DNA of 64,000 bases from Marivivens aquimaris (lineage in GTDB: Bacteria > Pseudomonadota > Alphaproteobacteria > Rhodobacterales > Rhodobacteraceae), in assembly GCF_015220045.1 (NCBI RefSeq), contig NZ_JADBGB010000001.1, forward strand, positions 372,001 to 436,000, read 5' to 3'. A program made the translations under genes and the position numbers. Below, in pieces: positions 33,857-43,162 of this stretch; positions within the stretch are counted from its first letter, which is position 1; the number at the start of each line of letters is the position of its first letter. Under the pieces are notes generated by a model. The model ran no database searches and had not been told where the DNA came from. It saw nothing but the letters and a program-made list of their open reading frames with translations.

Positions 33857-35146
33857 TCAGAGTGTCGGGTAGACCGGGAACTGCTTGCAGAGGGCTTCGA
33901 CCTCGGCTTTGACCTTTTCTTCGATCTCGGCGTTGCCTTCAGCGCCGTTGGCAGCAAGGCCGTCGACAACTTCGACGATCCAGCGGGCGATCTGGCGGAA
34001 CTCTTCTTCCTTGAAGCCGCGGCTGGTGGCAGCCGGCGAGCCCAGACGGACGCCCGAGGTAACGGTCGGCTTTTCGGGGTCGAACGGGATGCCGTTCTTG
34101 TTGCAGGTGATGTGCGCACGGCCCAGAGCTGCCTCGGTCTCGTTGCCCTTCACGCCTTTGGGGCGCAGGTCGACGAGCATCAGGTGGCTGTCGGTGCCGC
34201 CGGTAACGATGTCGAGGCCACCCTTCATCAGCTCGTCAGCCAGCGCCTGAGCGTTGGCGACAACCTGCTTCTGGTAGTCGACGAATTCCGGACGCAGCGC
34301 TTCGCCAAAGGCAACGGCCTTTGCGGCGATGACGTGCATCAGCGGGCCACCCTGGATACCCGGGAAGATGGCCGAGTTGACCTTCTTCGCGATGTCGGCG
34401 TCGTTGGTGACGATCATGCCGCCACGCGGACCGCGGAGAGTCTTGTGGGTGGTGGTGGTCGCAACGTGAGCGTGCGGGAACGGCGACGGGTAGATGCCTG
34501 CAGCGACGAGGCCGGCGAAGTGCGCCATGTCGACCATGAGGTAGGCGCCGACCTTGTCAGCGATTTCGCGCATACGGGCGAAGTCGATGATACGCGGGAT
34601 GGCCGAGCCACCTGCAACGATCAGCTTGGGCTGGTGCTCTTCTGCGAGGGCTTCGATCTGATCATAGTCGATCTGCTGGTCCTGCTGGCGAACGCCGTAC
34701 TGGACTGCGTTGAACCACTTGCCCGACTGGTTCGGACGTGCGCCGTGGGTCAGGTGACCACCAGCGTCGAGCGACATGCCGAGGATGGTATCGCCCGGCT
34801 TGATGAGCGCCTGGAACACACCCTGGTTGGCCTGAGAACCCGAGTTCGGCTGGACGTTGGCGAATTCACAGCCGAACATCTTGCAGGCACGTTCGATCGC
34901 GAGGTTCTCGGCGATGTCGACGTACTGGCAGCCACCGTAGTAGCGCTTGCCCGGGTAGCCTTCGGCGTACTTGTTGGTCATGACGGAGCCTTGGGCTTCC
35001 ATCACGGCTTTGGAGACGATGTTCTCCGAAGCGATCAGTTCGATCTCGTGACGCTGACGACCCAGTTCCTTCTGGATGGCGTCGAACAGGTCGGGGTCGC
35101 GGGTTTCAAGGTTTTCGGTGAAAAAGCCGTTATCGGTGGCGGTCAT
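33857..35146 (-). CDS. glyA: Serine hydroxymethyltransferase
   Basis: The 429-residue pyridoxal-phosphate enzyme interconverts serine and glycine and makes methylene-tetrahydrofolate, the carbon donor used by ThyX here. Cofactor lysine is Lys235 in [13 protein letters not shown]. Other motifs: [51 protein letters not shown]. Length fits the bacterial form (415-435). It is divergent from nadK across 212 bases. I looked for a glycine or folate riboswitch in that gap and saw none. Confidence 0.97.
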   Translation of the reverse strand: MTATDNGFFTENLETRDPDLFDAIQKELGRQRHEIELIASENIVSKAVMEAQGSVMTNKYAEGYPGKRYYGGCQYVDIAENLAIERACKMFGCEFANVQPNSGSQANQGVFQALIKPGDTILGMSLDAGGHLTHGARPNQSGKWFNAVQYGVRQQDQQIDYDQIEALAEEHQPKLIVAGGSAIPRIIDFARMREIADKVGAYLMVDMAHFAGLVAAGIYPSPFPHAHVATTTTHKTLRGPRGGMIVTNDADIAKKVNSAIFPGIQGGPLMHVIAAKAVAFGEALRPEFVDYQKQVVANAQALADELMKGGLDIVTGGTDSHLMLVDLRPKGVKGNETEAALGRAHITCNKNGIPFDPEKPTVTSGVRLGSPAATSRGFKEEEFRQIARWIVEVVDGLAANGAEGNAEIEEKVKAEVEALCKQFPVYPTL

Positions 35147-35261
35147 GAAGCGGGACCTCTGACAAGCGTTGCGTTGGGCCTGTGTTTAGTGGGGCGGCGT
35201 CGTTACGTAAATGCGCGAAAGCGTCATAATGAATATGAAAACGAAGCGAATAGGTGTTCCA

Positions 35262-35282
35262 CCGCCGAACCGGCGGATTTTT
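35262..35282 (+). promoter_or_regulatory. Hairpin with T-run upstream of nadK
   Basis: CCGCCG-AAC-CGGCGG (35262-35276) followed by ATTTTTC looks like an intrinsic terminator. It lies 77 bases before nadK with no plus-strand gene before it, so it may end a small RNA or act as an attenuator. Confidence 0.45.
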
Positions 35283-35358
35283 CGCTTTGAAAGGGTTTTC
35301 GGCACTGTACCTTCGCTAAACCTTTGTTACCCATAGGGGCGAAGACACGGAGTGCCCG

Positions 35359-36117
35359 ATGAACAGGATCGCGTTTGTTGCCAGCGAAACGCCGACCGCG
35401 CAAAACGCGCTGGACCGGCTTGTGGGGCGTTACCGTAACCGACCGATGGAAGAGGCCGAGGTCATCGTTGCCTTGGGCGGTGACGGTTTCATGCTGGAAA
35501 CGCTCCACGCGACCGAGCATCTGACTGTGCCGGTCTACGGGATGAACCGCGGCACGGTCGGATTTTTGATGAACGAATACCACGAGGAAGATCTGTTGTT
35601 CCGTCTAGCGGCGGCGGAGGAGGAGCACTTCAACCCGCTCTCCATGACCGCTTGGAACAACAAAGGCGAGGTGCGCAAGGCGCTCGCTATCAACGAAGTG
35701 TCTCTGCTGCGGGAAGGCCCGCAGGCCGCGCGTCTGCGCATCACCGTCGATGGGCGTATCCGTCTGCCTGAACTGGTTTGCGACGGCGCGCTGGTTGCCA
35801 CGCCTGCAGGCTCGACCGCCTATAACTATTCCGCGCACGGGCCGATCCTGCCGATCGGTGCCGATGTTCTGGCGCTGACCGCTGTGGCCGCGTTCCGTCC
35901 GCGCCGCTGGCGCGGTGCGCTGCTGCCGAAAAAGGCTGTGGTGCAGTTCGATGTGCTCGACCCCGTGAAGCGTCCCGTCATGGCCGACGCCGATGGCCGT
36001 TCGTTCCGCGATGTCAGCCGCGTCGAGATCCGCAGCGAGAACAGCGTGACCCACCGTATCCTCTTCGATCCCGGTCACGGGTTGGAAGAGCGTCTCATTC
36101 AGGAGCAATTCGTCTGA
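35359..36117 (+). CDS. nadK: NAD kinase
   Basis: This 252-residue enzyme phosphorylates NAD to NADP. It has the family GGDG motif ([10 protein letters not shown], Asp42), the conserved [12 protein letters not shown], the NEVSLLR segment, and [20 protein letters not shown], all needed for NAD and phosphate-donor binding. The chain is a short alphaproteobacterial form. Its TGA shares one base with the ATG of the VOC gene (TGATG), so they are co-translated. The divergent glyA and this gene share an intergenic region of 212 bases. Confidence 0.96.
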   Translation: MNRIAFVASETPTAQNALDRLVGRYRNRPMEEAEVIVALGGDGFMLETLHATEHLTVPVYGMNRGTVGFLMNEYHEEDLLFRLAAAEEEHFNPLSMTAWNNKGEVRKALAINEVSLLREGPQAARLRITVDGRIRLPELVCDGALVATPAGSTAYNYSAHGPILPIGADVLALTAVAAFRPRRWRGALLPKKAVVQFDVLDPVKRPVMADADGRSFRDVSRVEIRSENSVTHRILFDPGHGLEERLIQEQFV

Positions 36118-36530
36118 TGCTACGCGGCGTCCACCATATCGCCATCATCGTGTCCGACTACGAACGGTCGAAGGTTTTCTATAGTGAAAAGCTTGAACTG
36201 CGGATCGTGGCCGAAACCCACCGCGCGGAGCGGGACAGCTGGAAGCTGGACCTCGAACTGCCCGACGGCACCCAGCTGGAGATGTTCACCTTCCCCGGCG
36301 CGCCCGAGCGCCCGAGCTATCCCGAAGCGCAGGGCCTCCGCCACATCGCATTCCGCGTCGGTGATGTCGCCGCCACCAAGGAATGGCTGGAGGCAAAGGG
36401 CATCGATGTCGAAGATGTGAGAATTGACCCAGTCACCCGTAAACGCTTTGCTTTCTTTGCTGATCCTGATGGTTTGCCGCTGGAAATCTATAGCGACGAG
36501 AAGGCGTTCGACGGAACCATTGCGCCCTGA
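36117..36530 (+). CDS. VOC-family metalloprotein, YaeR/GloA2-like
   Basis: The 137-residue protein is a vicinal-oxygen-chelate fold with metal residues at His7 (VHHIAIIVSDY), Glu in LEMFTFP, His in RHIAFRV and Glu in LPLEIYS. The style matches the YaeR/SMU1112c group, a glyoxalase-like family whose reaction is not settled. Its start overlaps the nadK stop by one base (TGATG). It is probably expressed from the nadK promoter. Confidence 0.87.
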   Translation: MLRGVHHIAIIVSDYERSKVFYSEKLELRIVAETHRAERDSWKLDLELPDGTQLEMFTFPGAPERPSYPEAQGLRHIAFRVGDVAATKEWLEAKGIDVEDVRIDPVTRKRFAFFADPDGLPLEIYSDEKAFDGTIAP

Positions 36531-36585
36531 AACGGTTGTCTCTCCAAGCGCGGCAAGGAGCCGCAATAGCATTGGAGGATCAGTT

Positions 36586-36789
36586 ATGAACTGGAACCAG
36601 ATCGAAGGTAATTGGAAGCAATTCAAAGGTTCGGCCAAAGCCCAGTGGGGCGACCTGACCGACAACGAGCTGACCGAAGCCGAAGGCAATCGTGACAAGC
36701 TCGTCGGCAAAATTCAGGAGCGTTACGGTATCGCTCAGGAAGAAGCCGAGCGTCAGGTAGATAGCTTCGCAGCTGGCCTGAAGCACTAA
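36586..36789 (+). CDS. CsbD-family stress protein
   Basis: The 67-residue, highly hydrophilic protein is a CsbD family member: MNWNQIEGNWKQFKGSAKAQ, then WGDLTDNELTEAEGNRDKLV. Such small proteins are general-stress-induced in many bacteria, and their molecular role is not known. ATG 36586 has GGAGGA six bases upstream. It is likely monocistronic, with its own terminator. Confidence 0.92.
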   Translation: MNWNQIEGNWKQFKGSAKAQWGDLTDNELTEAEGNRDKLVGKIQERYGIAQEEAERQVDSFAAGLKH

Positions 36790-36809
36790 CGCTTCCGTTC
36801 CCAGAATAG

Positions 36810-36846
36810 AAAAGGCCTCCCGGTTCGCGCTGGGAGGTCTTTTTGT
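36810..36846 (+). terminator. Intrinsic terminator of the CsbD gene
   Basis: AGGCCTCCC (36813-36821), a loop of about nine bases, GGGAGGTCT (36832-36840, one G-T pair), then TTTTTGTTT. Confidence 0.85.
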
Positions 36847-36849
36847 TTG

Positions 36850-36912
36850 GCGGGGAGGGGGCTCTGCCCCCGCGGCTATGCCGCTCCCCCGAGATATTTT
36901 TTGGCACAAAGG
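36850..36912 (-). repeat. Dispersed intergenic repeat, copy C
   Basis: A GC-rich inverted part (GGGGGCTC-TGCCCCCGCGG) leads into CTCCCCCGAGATATTTTTTG, the same element as copies A and B on the opposite strand. Confidence 0.65.
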
Positions 36913-36916
36913 CAGG

Positions 36917-38809
36917 TTAGCCCTTCGCGTAGCCGAGGCCTTGGAGCGAGAGTTTGATCTCGTCGAGGATGGCGGGATCGTCGATCGTGGCAGGAACTTT
37001 GAAGTCCTGATTGTCGGCGATTTTGACCATCGTGGCGCGCAGGATTTTGCCCGAGCGGGTTTTCGGCAGGCGGTCGACGACGGTTGCCAGTTTGAAGGCC
37101 GCGACGGGGCCGATCTGCTGGCGGACCATGGTGACGACTTCCTTGACGATCTCGGCATGCTCGCGGTTGCAGCCTGCGTTGAGACACAGGAAGCCGAGCG
37201 GAAGCTGGCCTTTGAGGTCGTCGCCCACACCGATCACCGCGCACTCGGCGACGTCGGGGTGGGAGGCGAGGACTTCTTCCATTGCGCCGGTCGAGAGGCG
37301 GTGGCCCGCGACATTGATGACGTCATCGGTGCGGGCCATGATGTAGAGGTATCCGTCCTCGTCGATCATGCCTGCATCGCCGGTCTCGTAGTGGCCTGCG
37401 AAGTTGGTGAGGTATGCTTTCTTGAAGCGGTCCTCTGCGTTCCACAGCGTCGGCAGGGTGCCGGGGGGGAGGGGAAGCGGGGTGACGATGGCGCCAAGTT
37501 CGCCGCGCGGGAGTTCCTTGCCTTCGTCGTCGACGATTTTGAACGCATAGCCGGGAAGCGAGACCGACGGGGAGCCGATTTTGACGGGTAGCAGTTCGAT
37601 GCCGACGGGGTTGGCGACGGCGGGATAGCCCAGCTCGGTCTGCCACCAGTGGTCGATGATTGGCTTGCCCAGCTTTTCCTGCGCCCACTTGATCGTGTCG
37701 GGGTCTGCGCGTTCACCGGCGAGATAAACTGTGCGCAGGTTCGACAGGTCGTATTTCTTCACATACTCGCCGGTCGGGTCTTCGCGTTTGACGGCGCGGA
37801 AAGCGGTCGGGGCGGTGAAGAACGAGCGGACTTTGTATTCTTCGATGATGCGCCAGAACGTGCCCGGATCGGGGGTGCCGATGGGCTTGCCCTCGAACAC
37901 GATGGTGGTGTTGCCGTGCACGAGCGGGCCGTAGGTGATGTAGCTGTGGCCGACGACCCAACCCACGTCTGAGGCGGCCCAGAAGGTCTCGCCCGGATTG
38001 ATGTTGTAGACGTTCTTCATAGTCCAGTTCAGCACGACGAGGTGGCCTGCGGTGTCGCGGACGACGCCCTTGGGCTGGCCCGTCGTGCCGGAGGTGTAGA
38101 GGATGTAGGCGGGGTGGTTGCCTTCGACGGGAACGCACTCAGCGGGCTCAACGCCATACTGGAAGCCGTGCCAGTTGTAGTCGCGGCCTTCGACGAGCTG
38201 GGCGACTTCCTGTTCGCGCTGGAAGATCACGCAGAAGTCGGGCTTGTGCGAGGCCTGATCAATTGCGGCGTCGAGGAGCGGTTTGTAGTGGACGACACGG
38301 CCCGGCTCGAGGCCGCAGGAGGCCGCGATAATCGCTTTCGGCTTTGCATCGTCGATGCGGACGGCAAGTTCGTGCGCCGCAAAGCCGCCGAAGACGACCG
38401 AGTGGATCGCACCGAGGCGGGCACAGGCCAGCATGGCTTCGAGTGCTTCGGGGACCATCGGCATGTAGATGATGACGCGGTCGCCCTTTTCGATGCCTTT
38501 GGCGCGCAGCGCACCGGCGAGGTTGGCGACGCGGTTGCGCAGTTCCACGTAGGAAATCTGGCGCTTGGTCTGCGTGATCGGGCTGTCGTAGATGATCGCG
38601 GTCTGTTCACCGCGGCCGTTTTCGACGTGGCGGTCCACGGCGTTATAGCAGGCGTTCACCTTTGCATCGGCGAACCATTCGTACATCGGAGCATTGTCGT
38701 CCCAGAGAGCCTTGCTCGGTGGCTCGACCCAGTCGATGGCCTTGGCCTGCTCCATCCAGAACCCCTCGGGGTCCGATTTCCAAGCGTCGTAGACGTCCTT
38801 GTATCCCAT
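36917..38809 (-). CDS. prpE: Propionyl-CoA synthetase
   Basis: This 630-residue AMP-forming ligase activates propionate to propionyl-CoA. It has YTSGTTGQPKGVVRD (phosphate loop), the SDVGWVVGHSYITYGPLVHG segment usual in acetyl/propionyl-CoA synthetases, HYETGDAGMIDEDGYLYIM, and the catalytic lysine in LPKTRSGKILR near the C-terminus. The N-terminal MGYKDVYDAWKSDPEGFW is typical of PrpE rather than acetyl-CoA synthetase. TTTGCAAA-type sites 100-140 bases upstream suggest control by an ScfR/PccR-type propionyl-CoA regulator. MeaB at 20786 serves the downstream mutase step. Confidence 0.93.
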   Translation of the reverse strand: MGYKDVYDAWKSDPEGFWMEQAKAIDWVEPPSKALWDDNAPMYEWFADAKVNACYNAVDRHVENGRGEQTAIIYDSPITQTKRQISYVELRNRVANLAGALRAKGIEKGDRVIIYMPMVPEALEAMLACARLGAIHSVVFGGFAAHELAVRIDDAKPKAIIAASCGLEPGRVVHYKPLLDAAIDQASHKPDFCVIFQREQEVAQLVEGRDYNWHGFQYGVEPAECVPVEGNHPAYILYTSGTTGQPKGVVRDTAGHLVVLNWTMKNVYNINPGETFWAASDVGWVVGHSYITYGPLVHGNTTIVFEGKPIGTPDPGTFWRIIEEYKVRSFFTAPTAFRAVKREDPTGEYVKKYDLSNLRTVYLAGERADPDTIKWAQEKLGKPIIDHWWQTELGYPAVANPVGIELLPVKIGSPSVSLPGYAFKIVDDEGKELPRGELGAIVTPLPLPPGTLPTLWNAEDRFKKAYLTNFAGHYETGDAGMIDEDGYLYIMARTDDVINVAGHRLSTGAMEEVLASHPDVAECAVIGVGDDLKGQLPLGFLCLNAGCNREHAEIVKEVVTMVRQQIGPVAAFKLATVVDRLPKTRSGKILRATMVKIADNQDFKVPATIDDPAILDEIKLSLQGLGYAKG

Positions 38810-38907
38810 GCTTCGAGCTCCTCCTCTCGTTACCTCATAGGTTTAGGCGACGAGCGAAGAGGCGGGCAACATTGTTAGCGATAAGTGTGGCGCTTTGAGC
38901 CAAAAAA

Positions 38908-38947
38908 TTTGCATAAACTCGCTTTCCGGTCTGCAAATTTTTGCAAA
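38908..38947. promoter_or_regulatory. TTTGCAAA-type sites upstream of prpE
   Basis: TTTGCATA (38908-38915), TCTGCAAA (38930-38937) and TTTGCAAA (38940-38947) form an array 100-140 bases before prpE. The published PccR site in Rhodobacter sphaeroides is a pair of TTTGCAAA half-sites, so this is a candidate. Spacing here is 2 bases, not 4. Confidence 0.5.
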
Positions 38948-38977
38948 CCGGCGCGATCTATGCGGAATTACAGAAAA

Positions 38978-39005
38978 AAGGCCCGACTTTGCAAAGTCAG
39001 GCCTT
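38978..39005 (-). terminator. Intrinsic terminator of maeB, containing TTTGCAAA
   Basis: AAGGCC-C-GACTTTGCAAAGTC-A-GGCCTT is a near-perfect 28-base palindrome; on the minus strand six T follow. Its centre includes TTTGCAAA, the same motif as in the prpE region. Confidence 0.85.
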
Positions 39006-39011
39006 GGTGTC

Positions 39012-41291
39012 TTAGCTGTAGTGGGCGACCGGCGTGCCCGCGATGGCCGACATATTCAGGAGGCCGCGCGGGGTGATCGAGGGCGTCACGATGTGCGCCT
39101 TGTTCTGCATGCCCATGAGGATCGGGCCAACCTCGAGGCCGCCGCCCTTCATCTTGAGGATGTTGCGCACGCCCGATGCCGCGTCGGTGTTGGCGAACAC
39201 GAGCGTGTTGGCTGGACCGGTCATGCGGCTGTCAGGGAAGATGCGTTCGCGCAGAGCCACGTCGAAGGCCGCGTCGATGTGCATTTCGCCCTCATAGCAG
39301 AAGTCTCGCGGCTGGCTGTCGAGGATTTCGAGAGCGGCGCGCATGTTGCGGCCCGACGCGGTGTCGAGGTTGCCGAACTGCGAGTGCGAGCAGAGCGCGA
39401 TATTCGGGTTGAGGCCGAAACGGCGGACGTGACGGGCACAGCCGACAACGGTTTCCGCGATCTGCTCTGGGGTCGGTTCGGGGTGACATTGAGTGTCTGC
39501 CACAAACAGCGGGCCGTCTTCGAGGATCATCATCGACAACGCGCCAACGGGGTGGCGACCTTCGCGGCCGAGGATTTCGTTGACGTATTTGAGGTGCCAC
39601 AGGAACTGGCCGAAGGTGCCGCAGATCAGGCTGTCGGCTTCACCGCGCTGCACCATGACCGCGCCGATGGCGGTGGTGTTGGTGCGCATGATGGCCTTGG
39701 CGAGGTCGGGGGTCACGCCGCGGCGGGCCATCAGGGTGTGATAGGTGGTCCAGTAGTCGTAGTAACGCGGGTCGTTTTCGGGGTTCACGACCTCGAAGTC
39801 GATGCGCGGGCGGATCTTCAGGCCGGCACGTTCGCAGCGGGTTTCGATAACCTCGGGACGACCGATCAGGATCGGCGAGTCCGTGGTTTCCTCGATGATC
39901 GCCTGAGCGGCACGCAGCACGCGCTCGTCTTCGCCTTCGGAGAATACGATGCGGCGGGTGACTGTGCGGGCGGCTTCGAAAACGGGGCGCATGAGGAGGG
40001 CGGACTTGAACACCGAGCCGTCGAGCGACTTCTTGTATTCGGCCATATCCTCGCGCGGACGCTCGGCAACGCCGGTTTCCATTGCGGCCTTGGCCACGCT
40101 GGAGGCGACGACGCCCATGAGGCGCGGGTCGAACGGTTTGGGGATCAGATAGTCTTCGCCAAACGCCAGCTTTTCACCTTGGTAGGCGGCGGCAGCTTCG
40201 GCAGAGGTCGTCTGGCGGGCGAGGGCGGCGATGCCTTCGACGCAGGCGATCTGCATGTCATCGTTGATCTCGGTCGCGCCGACGTCGAGCGCGCCGCGGA
40301 AGATGAACGGGAAGCACAGTACGTTATTCACCTGGTTCGGGTAGTCAGAACGGCCCGTGGCGATGATGGCGTCAGGTTTTACCGCGCGGGCCTCGTCGGG
40401 CAGGATTTCCGGCGTTGGGTTGGCGAGGGCGAAGATGATCGGACGGTCCGACATCTTGGCGACCATCTCGGGCTTCAGAACGCCAGGGCCGGAGAGGCCG
40501 AGGAACAGGTCAGCGCCTTCGATCACATCCAGCAGGGTGCGCGGCTCGGTGCCTTGCGCGTACTCTGCCTTTTGCGGCGTCATATCGAGTTCGCGGCCAT
40601 TGTAGACCAGACCCTGAAGGTCGCAGAGGAAGACGTTTTCACGCTTCACGCCGAGTTTGAGTAGCATGTTAAGGCAGGCGATGCCCGCCGCGCCGCCGCC
40701 GGTGGAGACGACTTTGACGTCTTCGAATTTCTTGCCCGCAACATGCAGCGCGTTGGTCGCTGCCGCGCCGACGACGATAGCGGTGCCGTGCTGGTCGTCG
40801 TGGAATACGGGAATATTCATGCGCTCGCGGCAGATCTTCTCGACGATAAAGCAGTCGGGTGCCTTGATGTCTTCGAGGTTGATCGCGCCGAAGGTCGGCT
40901 CTAGCGAGCAGACGATTTCAGCGAGCTTATAGGGGTCGGGCTCGTTCAGTTCGATGTCGAAGCAGTCGATGTTCGCGAACTTTTTGAACAGGACAGCCTT
41001 GCCTTCCATGACCGGTTTGGAGGCGAGGGCGCCGATGTTGCCAAGGCCCAGAACAGCCGAGCCGTTGGTCACGACGCCGACGAGGTTGCCGCGAGCAGTG
41101 TAGTCGCGGGCGGTGCTGGCGTCGTCCTTGATCTCGATACAGGCTTCCGCAACGCCGGGGCTGTAGGCGCGCGCAAGGTCGCGTCCGTTGGCCATCGGCT
41201 TGGTCGCGCGGATCTCCAGTTTTCCCGGCTTGGGGTACTTGTGGTAGTCCAGCGCGGCTTGGCGCAGGTTGTCTTTGCTCTTATCGGTCAT
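39012..41291 (-). CDS. maeB: NADP-malic enzyme with C-terminal phosphotransacetylase-like domain
   Basis: The 759-residue protein combines a malic enzyme (about 1-430; [49 protein letters not shown] near the NADP site) with a PTA-like domain (about 430-759; [40 protein letters not shown]). It decarboxylates malate to pyruvate with NADP; the PTA part is usually regulatory, not catalytic. Length matches the MaeB type. A perfect inverted repeat 12-29 bases upstream of the start may be its operator. It ends at the palindromic terminator shared with the prpE upstream region. Confidence 0.95.
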   Translation of the reverse strand: MTDKSKDNLRQAALDYHKYPKPGKLEIRATKPMANGRDLARAYSPGVAEACIEIKDDASTARDYTARGNLVGVVTNGSAVLGLGNIGALASKPVMEGKAVLFKKFANIDCFDIELNEPDPYKLAEIVCSLEPTFGAINLEDIKAPDCFIVEKICRERMNIPVFHDDQHGTAIVVGAAATNALHVAGKKFEDVKVVSTGGGAAGIACLNMLLKLGVKRENVFLCDLQGLVYNGRELDMTPQKAEYAQGTEPRTLLDVIEGADLFLGLSGPGVLKPEMVAKMSDRPIIFALANPTPEILPDEARAVKPDAIIATGRSDYPNQVNNVLCFPFIFRGALDVGATEINDDMQIACVEGIAALARQTTSAEAAAAYQGEKLAFGEDYLIPKPFDPRLMGVVASSVAKAAMETGVAERPREDMAEYKKSLDGSVFKSALLMRPVFEAARTVTRRIVFSEGEDERVLRAAQAIIEETTDSPILIGRPEVIETRCERAGLKIRPRIDFEVVNPENDPRYYDYWTTYHTLMARRGVTPDLAKAIMRTNTTAIGAVMVQRGEADSLICGTFGQFLWHLKYVNEILGREGRHPVGALSMMILEDGPLFVADTQCHPEPTPEQIAETVVGCARHVRRFGLNPNIALCSHSQFGNLDTASGRNMRAALEILDSQPRDFCYEGEMHIDAAFDVALRERIFPDSRMTGPANTLVFANTDAASGVRNILKMKGGGLEVGPILMGMQNKAHIVTPSITPRGLLNMSAIAGTPVAHYS

Positions 41292-41302
41292 CGGGCACCT
41301 GA

Positions 41303-41320
41303 TAGTTTAATGCTAAACTA
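41303..41320. promoter_or_regulatory. Perfect inverted repeat directly before maeB
   Basis: TAGTTTA-ATGC-TAAACTA has seven-base arms and lies 12-29 bases upstream of the maeB start, overlapping the expected transcript start or ribosome site. It is probably an operator or an RNA hairpin. Confidence 0.55.
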
Positions 41321-41468
41321 ATTTTCTGATTGCGGGTTTCCCTTCCATACATGTCTTTGCGCCTTACTTGCAAATTCATTCGGTCAGGCGCACCCTTCGA
41401 CGCAGGGTTCCGCTTGCAGCCGCCAACGGCTCGGCTCATATTTTACTGATTGGTCAAAAGGAAATCAG

Positions 41469-41861
41469 ATGTCGCTACTCGATCACGCGCTCAAGGTCCG
41501 CGAAAATGCATATGCGCCTTACTCCAACTTCAAAGTCGGGGCTGCGCTGCGCACGGCGGATGACACTGTATATGTGGGCTGCAACGTCGAGAATGTCGCC
41601 TATCCCGAAGGCACTTGCGCCGAAGCGGGCGCCATCGCGGCCATGTGCGCGGCAGGCGACCGCGAGTTCGTTGAGATTTCCGTCGTGGCGGACAGCCCGT
41701 CGCCGGTCACGCCGTGCGGTGGCTGCCGCCAGAAAATCGCGGAATTTGCCAAGCCAGAGACCAAGGTCAACATGCACACCACCGATGGCAAGGTCATGAC
41801 CCTGACCGTGGCAGAGCTGCTGCCGGGCGTGTTCGATGCCGGACATATGGCCCGCACCTGA
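41469..41861 (+). CDS. cdd: Cytidine deaminase
   Basis: The 130-residue zinc enzyme turns cytidine or deoxycytidine into uridine or deoxyuridine. The catalytic motif is Cys50-Ala-Glu52 (GTCAEAGAIAAM), with Pro82-Cys83 and Cys86 (TPCGGCRQKI) as remaining zinc ligands, which is the homotetrameric, all-cysteine type. AAAAGGAAATC precedes ATG 41469. It opens a five-gene nucleoside-salvage operon; its stop shares a base with deoA (TGATG). Confidence 0.95.
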   Translation: MSLLDHALKVRENAYAPYSNFKVGAALRTADDTVYVGCNVENVAYPEGTCAEAGAIAAMCAAGDREFVEISVVADSPSPVTPCGGCRQKIAEFAKPETKVNMHTTDGKVMTLTVAELLPGVFDAGHMART

Positions 41862-43162
41862 TGGATACCCGCACGATCATCGCCAAGGTCCGCGACGGTA
41901 TTCCGCCGAGTGTGGATGAGCTTCGTTGGTTCGCTGGCGGGCTGGCCACGGGCTCTGTGTCTGATGCGCAGGCCGGTGCCTTCGCGATGGCGGCGCTACT
42001 GAACGGTCTGGGCGAGGAGGGGCGCGTGGCCCTGACGCTCGGGATGCGCGACTCCGGTGATGTGCTGAAATGGAAGCTCGACGGGCCGGTGATGGACAAG
42101 CATTCCACCGGCGGCGTCGGTGACTGCGTGTCACTGATCCTTGCGCCCGCGCTGGCGGCTTGCGGTGTCTATGTGCCGATGATCTCGGGTCGCGGGCTGG
42201 GTCACACGGGCGGAACGCTGGACAAGATGGAAGCCATTCCGGGTGTCAGCATCAACGTGTCCGAGGATGACCTGCACCGCATGGTCAAGGACGTCGGCTG
42301 CGCCATTGTCAGCGCCACGGGACAGATCGCGCCTGCGGACAAACGGCTTTATGCGATCCGCGATGTGACGGCGTCTGTCGAAAGCGTCGATCTGATTACC
42401 GCGTCGATCCTGTCCAAGAAGCTCGCCGCTGGCCTCGAAGGGCTGGTGCTCGACGTCAAAGTCGGCACGGGCGCATTCATGAAATCCGCCGACGACGCCC
42501 GCGCGCTGGCGCAGTCGCTCGTTTCGACCGCGAACGGGGCAGGGTGCCCGACGGCGGCGATGATTACCGATATGAACGAGCCGCTCGCGCCTGCCTTGGG
42601 CAATGCGTTGGAAGTGGCGGTCTGTCTGGAGGTTATGAGCGGCAACCGTCTGGCCGCGCCGCGTCTGCATGATCTGACCGTTGCGCTAGGTGGCCGCCTC
42701 TTGGCGCTGGCGGGTGTTGCCGAAGGCGAGGGCGAAGAAAAGATCGCCGCCGCGATTGCCTCGGGCGCGGCGATGGAACGCTTTGCCCTGATGGTGCGCG
42801 CAATGGGCGGTCCCGCAGATTTGACCAAAGGGTGGGACATGCTGGCCAAAGCGCCCGTAATCCGGCCTGTGCCTTCGCGGGTAAGCGGTGTAATGTCCGG
42901 CTGGGACGGACAGGCGCTGGGTATGACAGTCGTCGGTCTGGGCGGCGGGCGGCGTGTGGAAACGGATCGCATTGACCCCGCTGTTGGAATCTCGGACGTG
43001 ACCCGGCTGGGGCGCATGGTAAACGAAGGCGATCCGATCGCGTTTGTCCACGCCGCCAGCGATGAGGCCGCCGACAACGCAATTGAACAAATCCAGCGTG
43101 CGGCAGAGATCGGAGGCACGGACCCCGATACCCCGCTGGTACATGAAAGGATTGATCCATGA
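41861..43162 (+). CDS. deoA: Thymidine phosphorylase
   Basis: The 433-residue enzyme cleaves thymidine to thymine and deoxyribose-1-phosphate. It carries the family stretch MDKHSTGGVGDCVSLILAPA with the phosphate loop, GRGLGHTGGTLDKMEAIPG and the KVGTGAFMKSADDA loop. Start ATG 41861 overlaps the cdd stop by one base, and its TGA overlaps deoB's ATG (ATGA at 43159). Product deoxyribose-1-phosphate is the substrate of DeoB just downstream. Confidence 0.96.
   Translation: MDTRTIIAKVRDGIPPSVDELRWFAGGLATGSVSDAQAGAFAMAALLNGLGEEGRVALTLGMRDSGDVLKWKLDGPVMDKHSTGGVGDCVSLILAPALAACGVYVPMISGRGLGHTGGTLDKMEAIPGVSINVSEDDLHRMVKDVGCAIVSATGQIAPADKRLYAIRDVTASVESVDLITASILSKKLAAGLEGLVLDVKVGTGAFMKSADDARALAQSLVSTANGAGCPTAAMITDMNEPLAPALGNALEVAVCLEVMSGNRLAAPRLHDLTVALGGRLLALAGVAEGEGEEKIAAAIASGAAMERFALMVRAMGGPADLTKGWDMLAKAPVIRPVPSRVSGVMSGWDGQALGMTVVGLGGGRRVETDRIDPAVGISDVTRLGRMVNEGDPIAFVHAASDEAADNAIEQIQRAAEIGGTDPDTPLVHERIDP

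Noticed and set aside
35147..35358. Glycine, folate or SAM riboswitch before glyA
   Set aside because: No conserved core or pairing pattern of these classes could be found; only a terminator-like hairpin on the other strand.
38895..40664. 589-codon open frame opposite maeB
   Set aside because: Antisense shadow of a long GC-rich gene; the real maeB frame is unmistakable.
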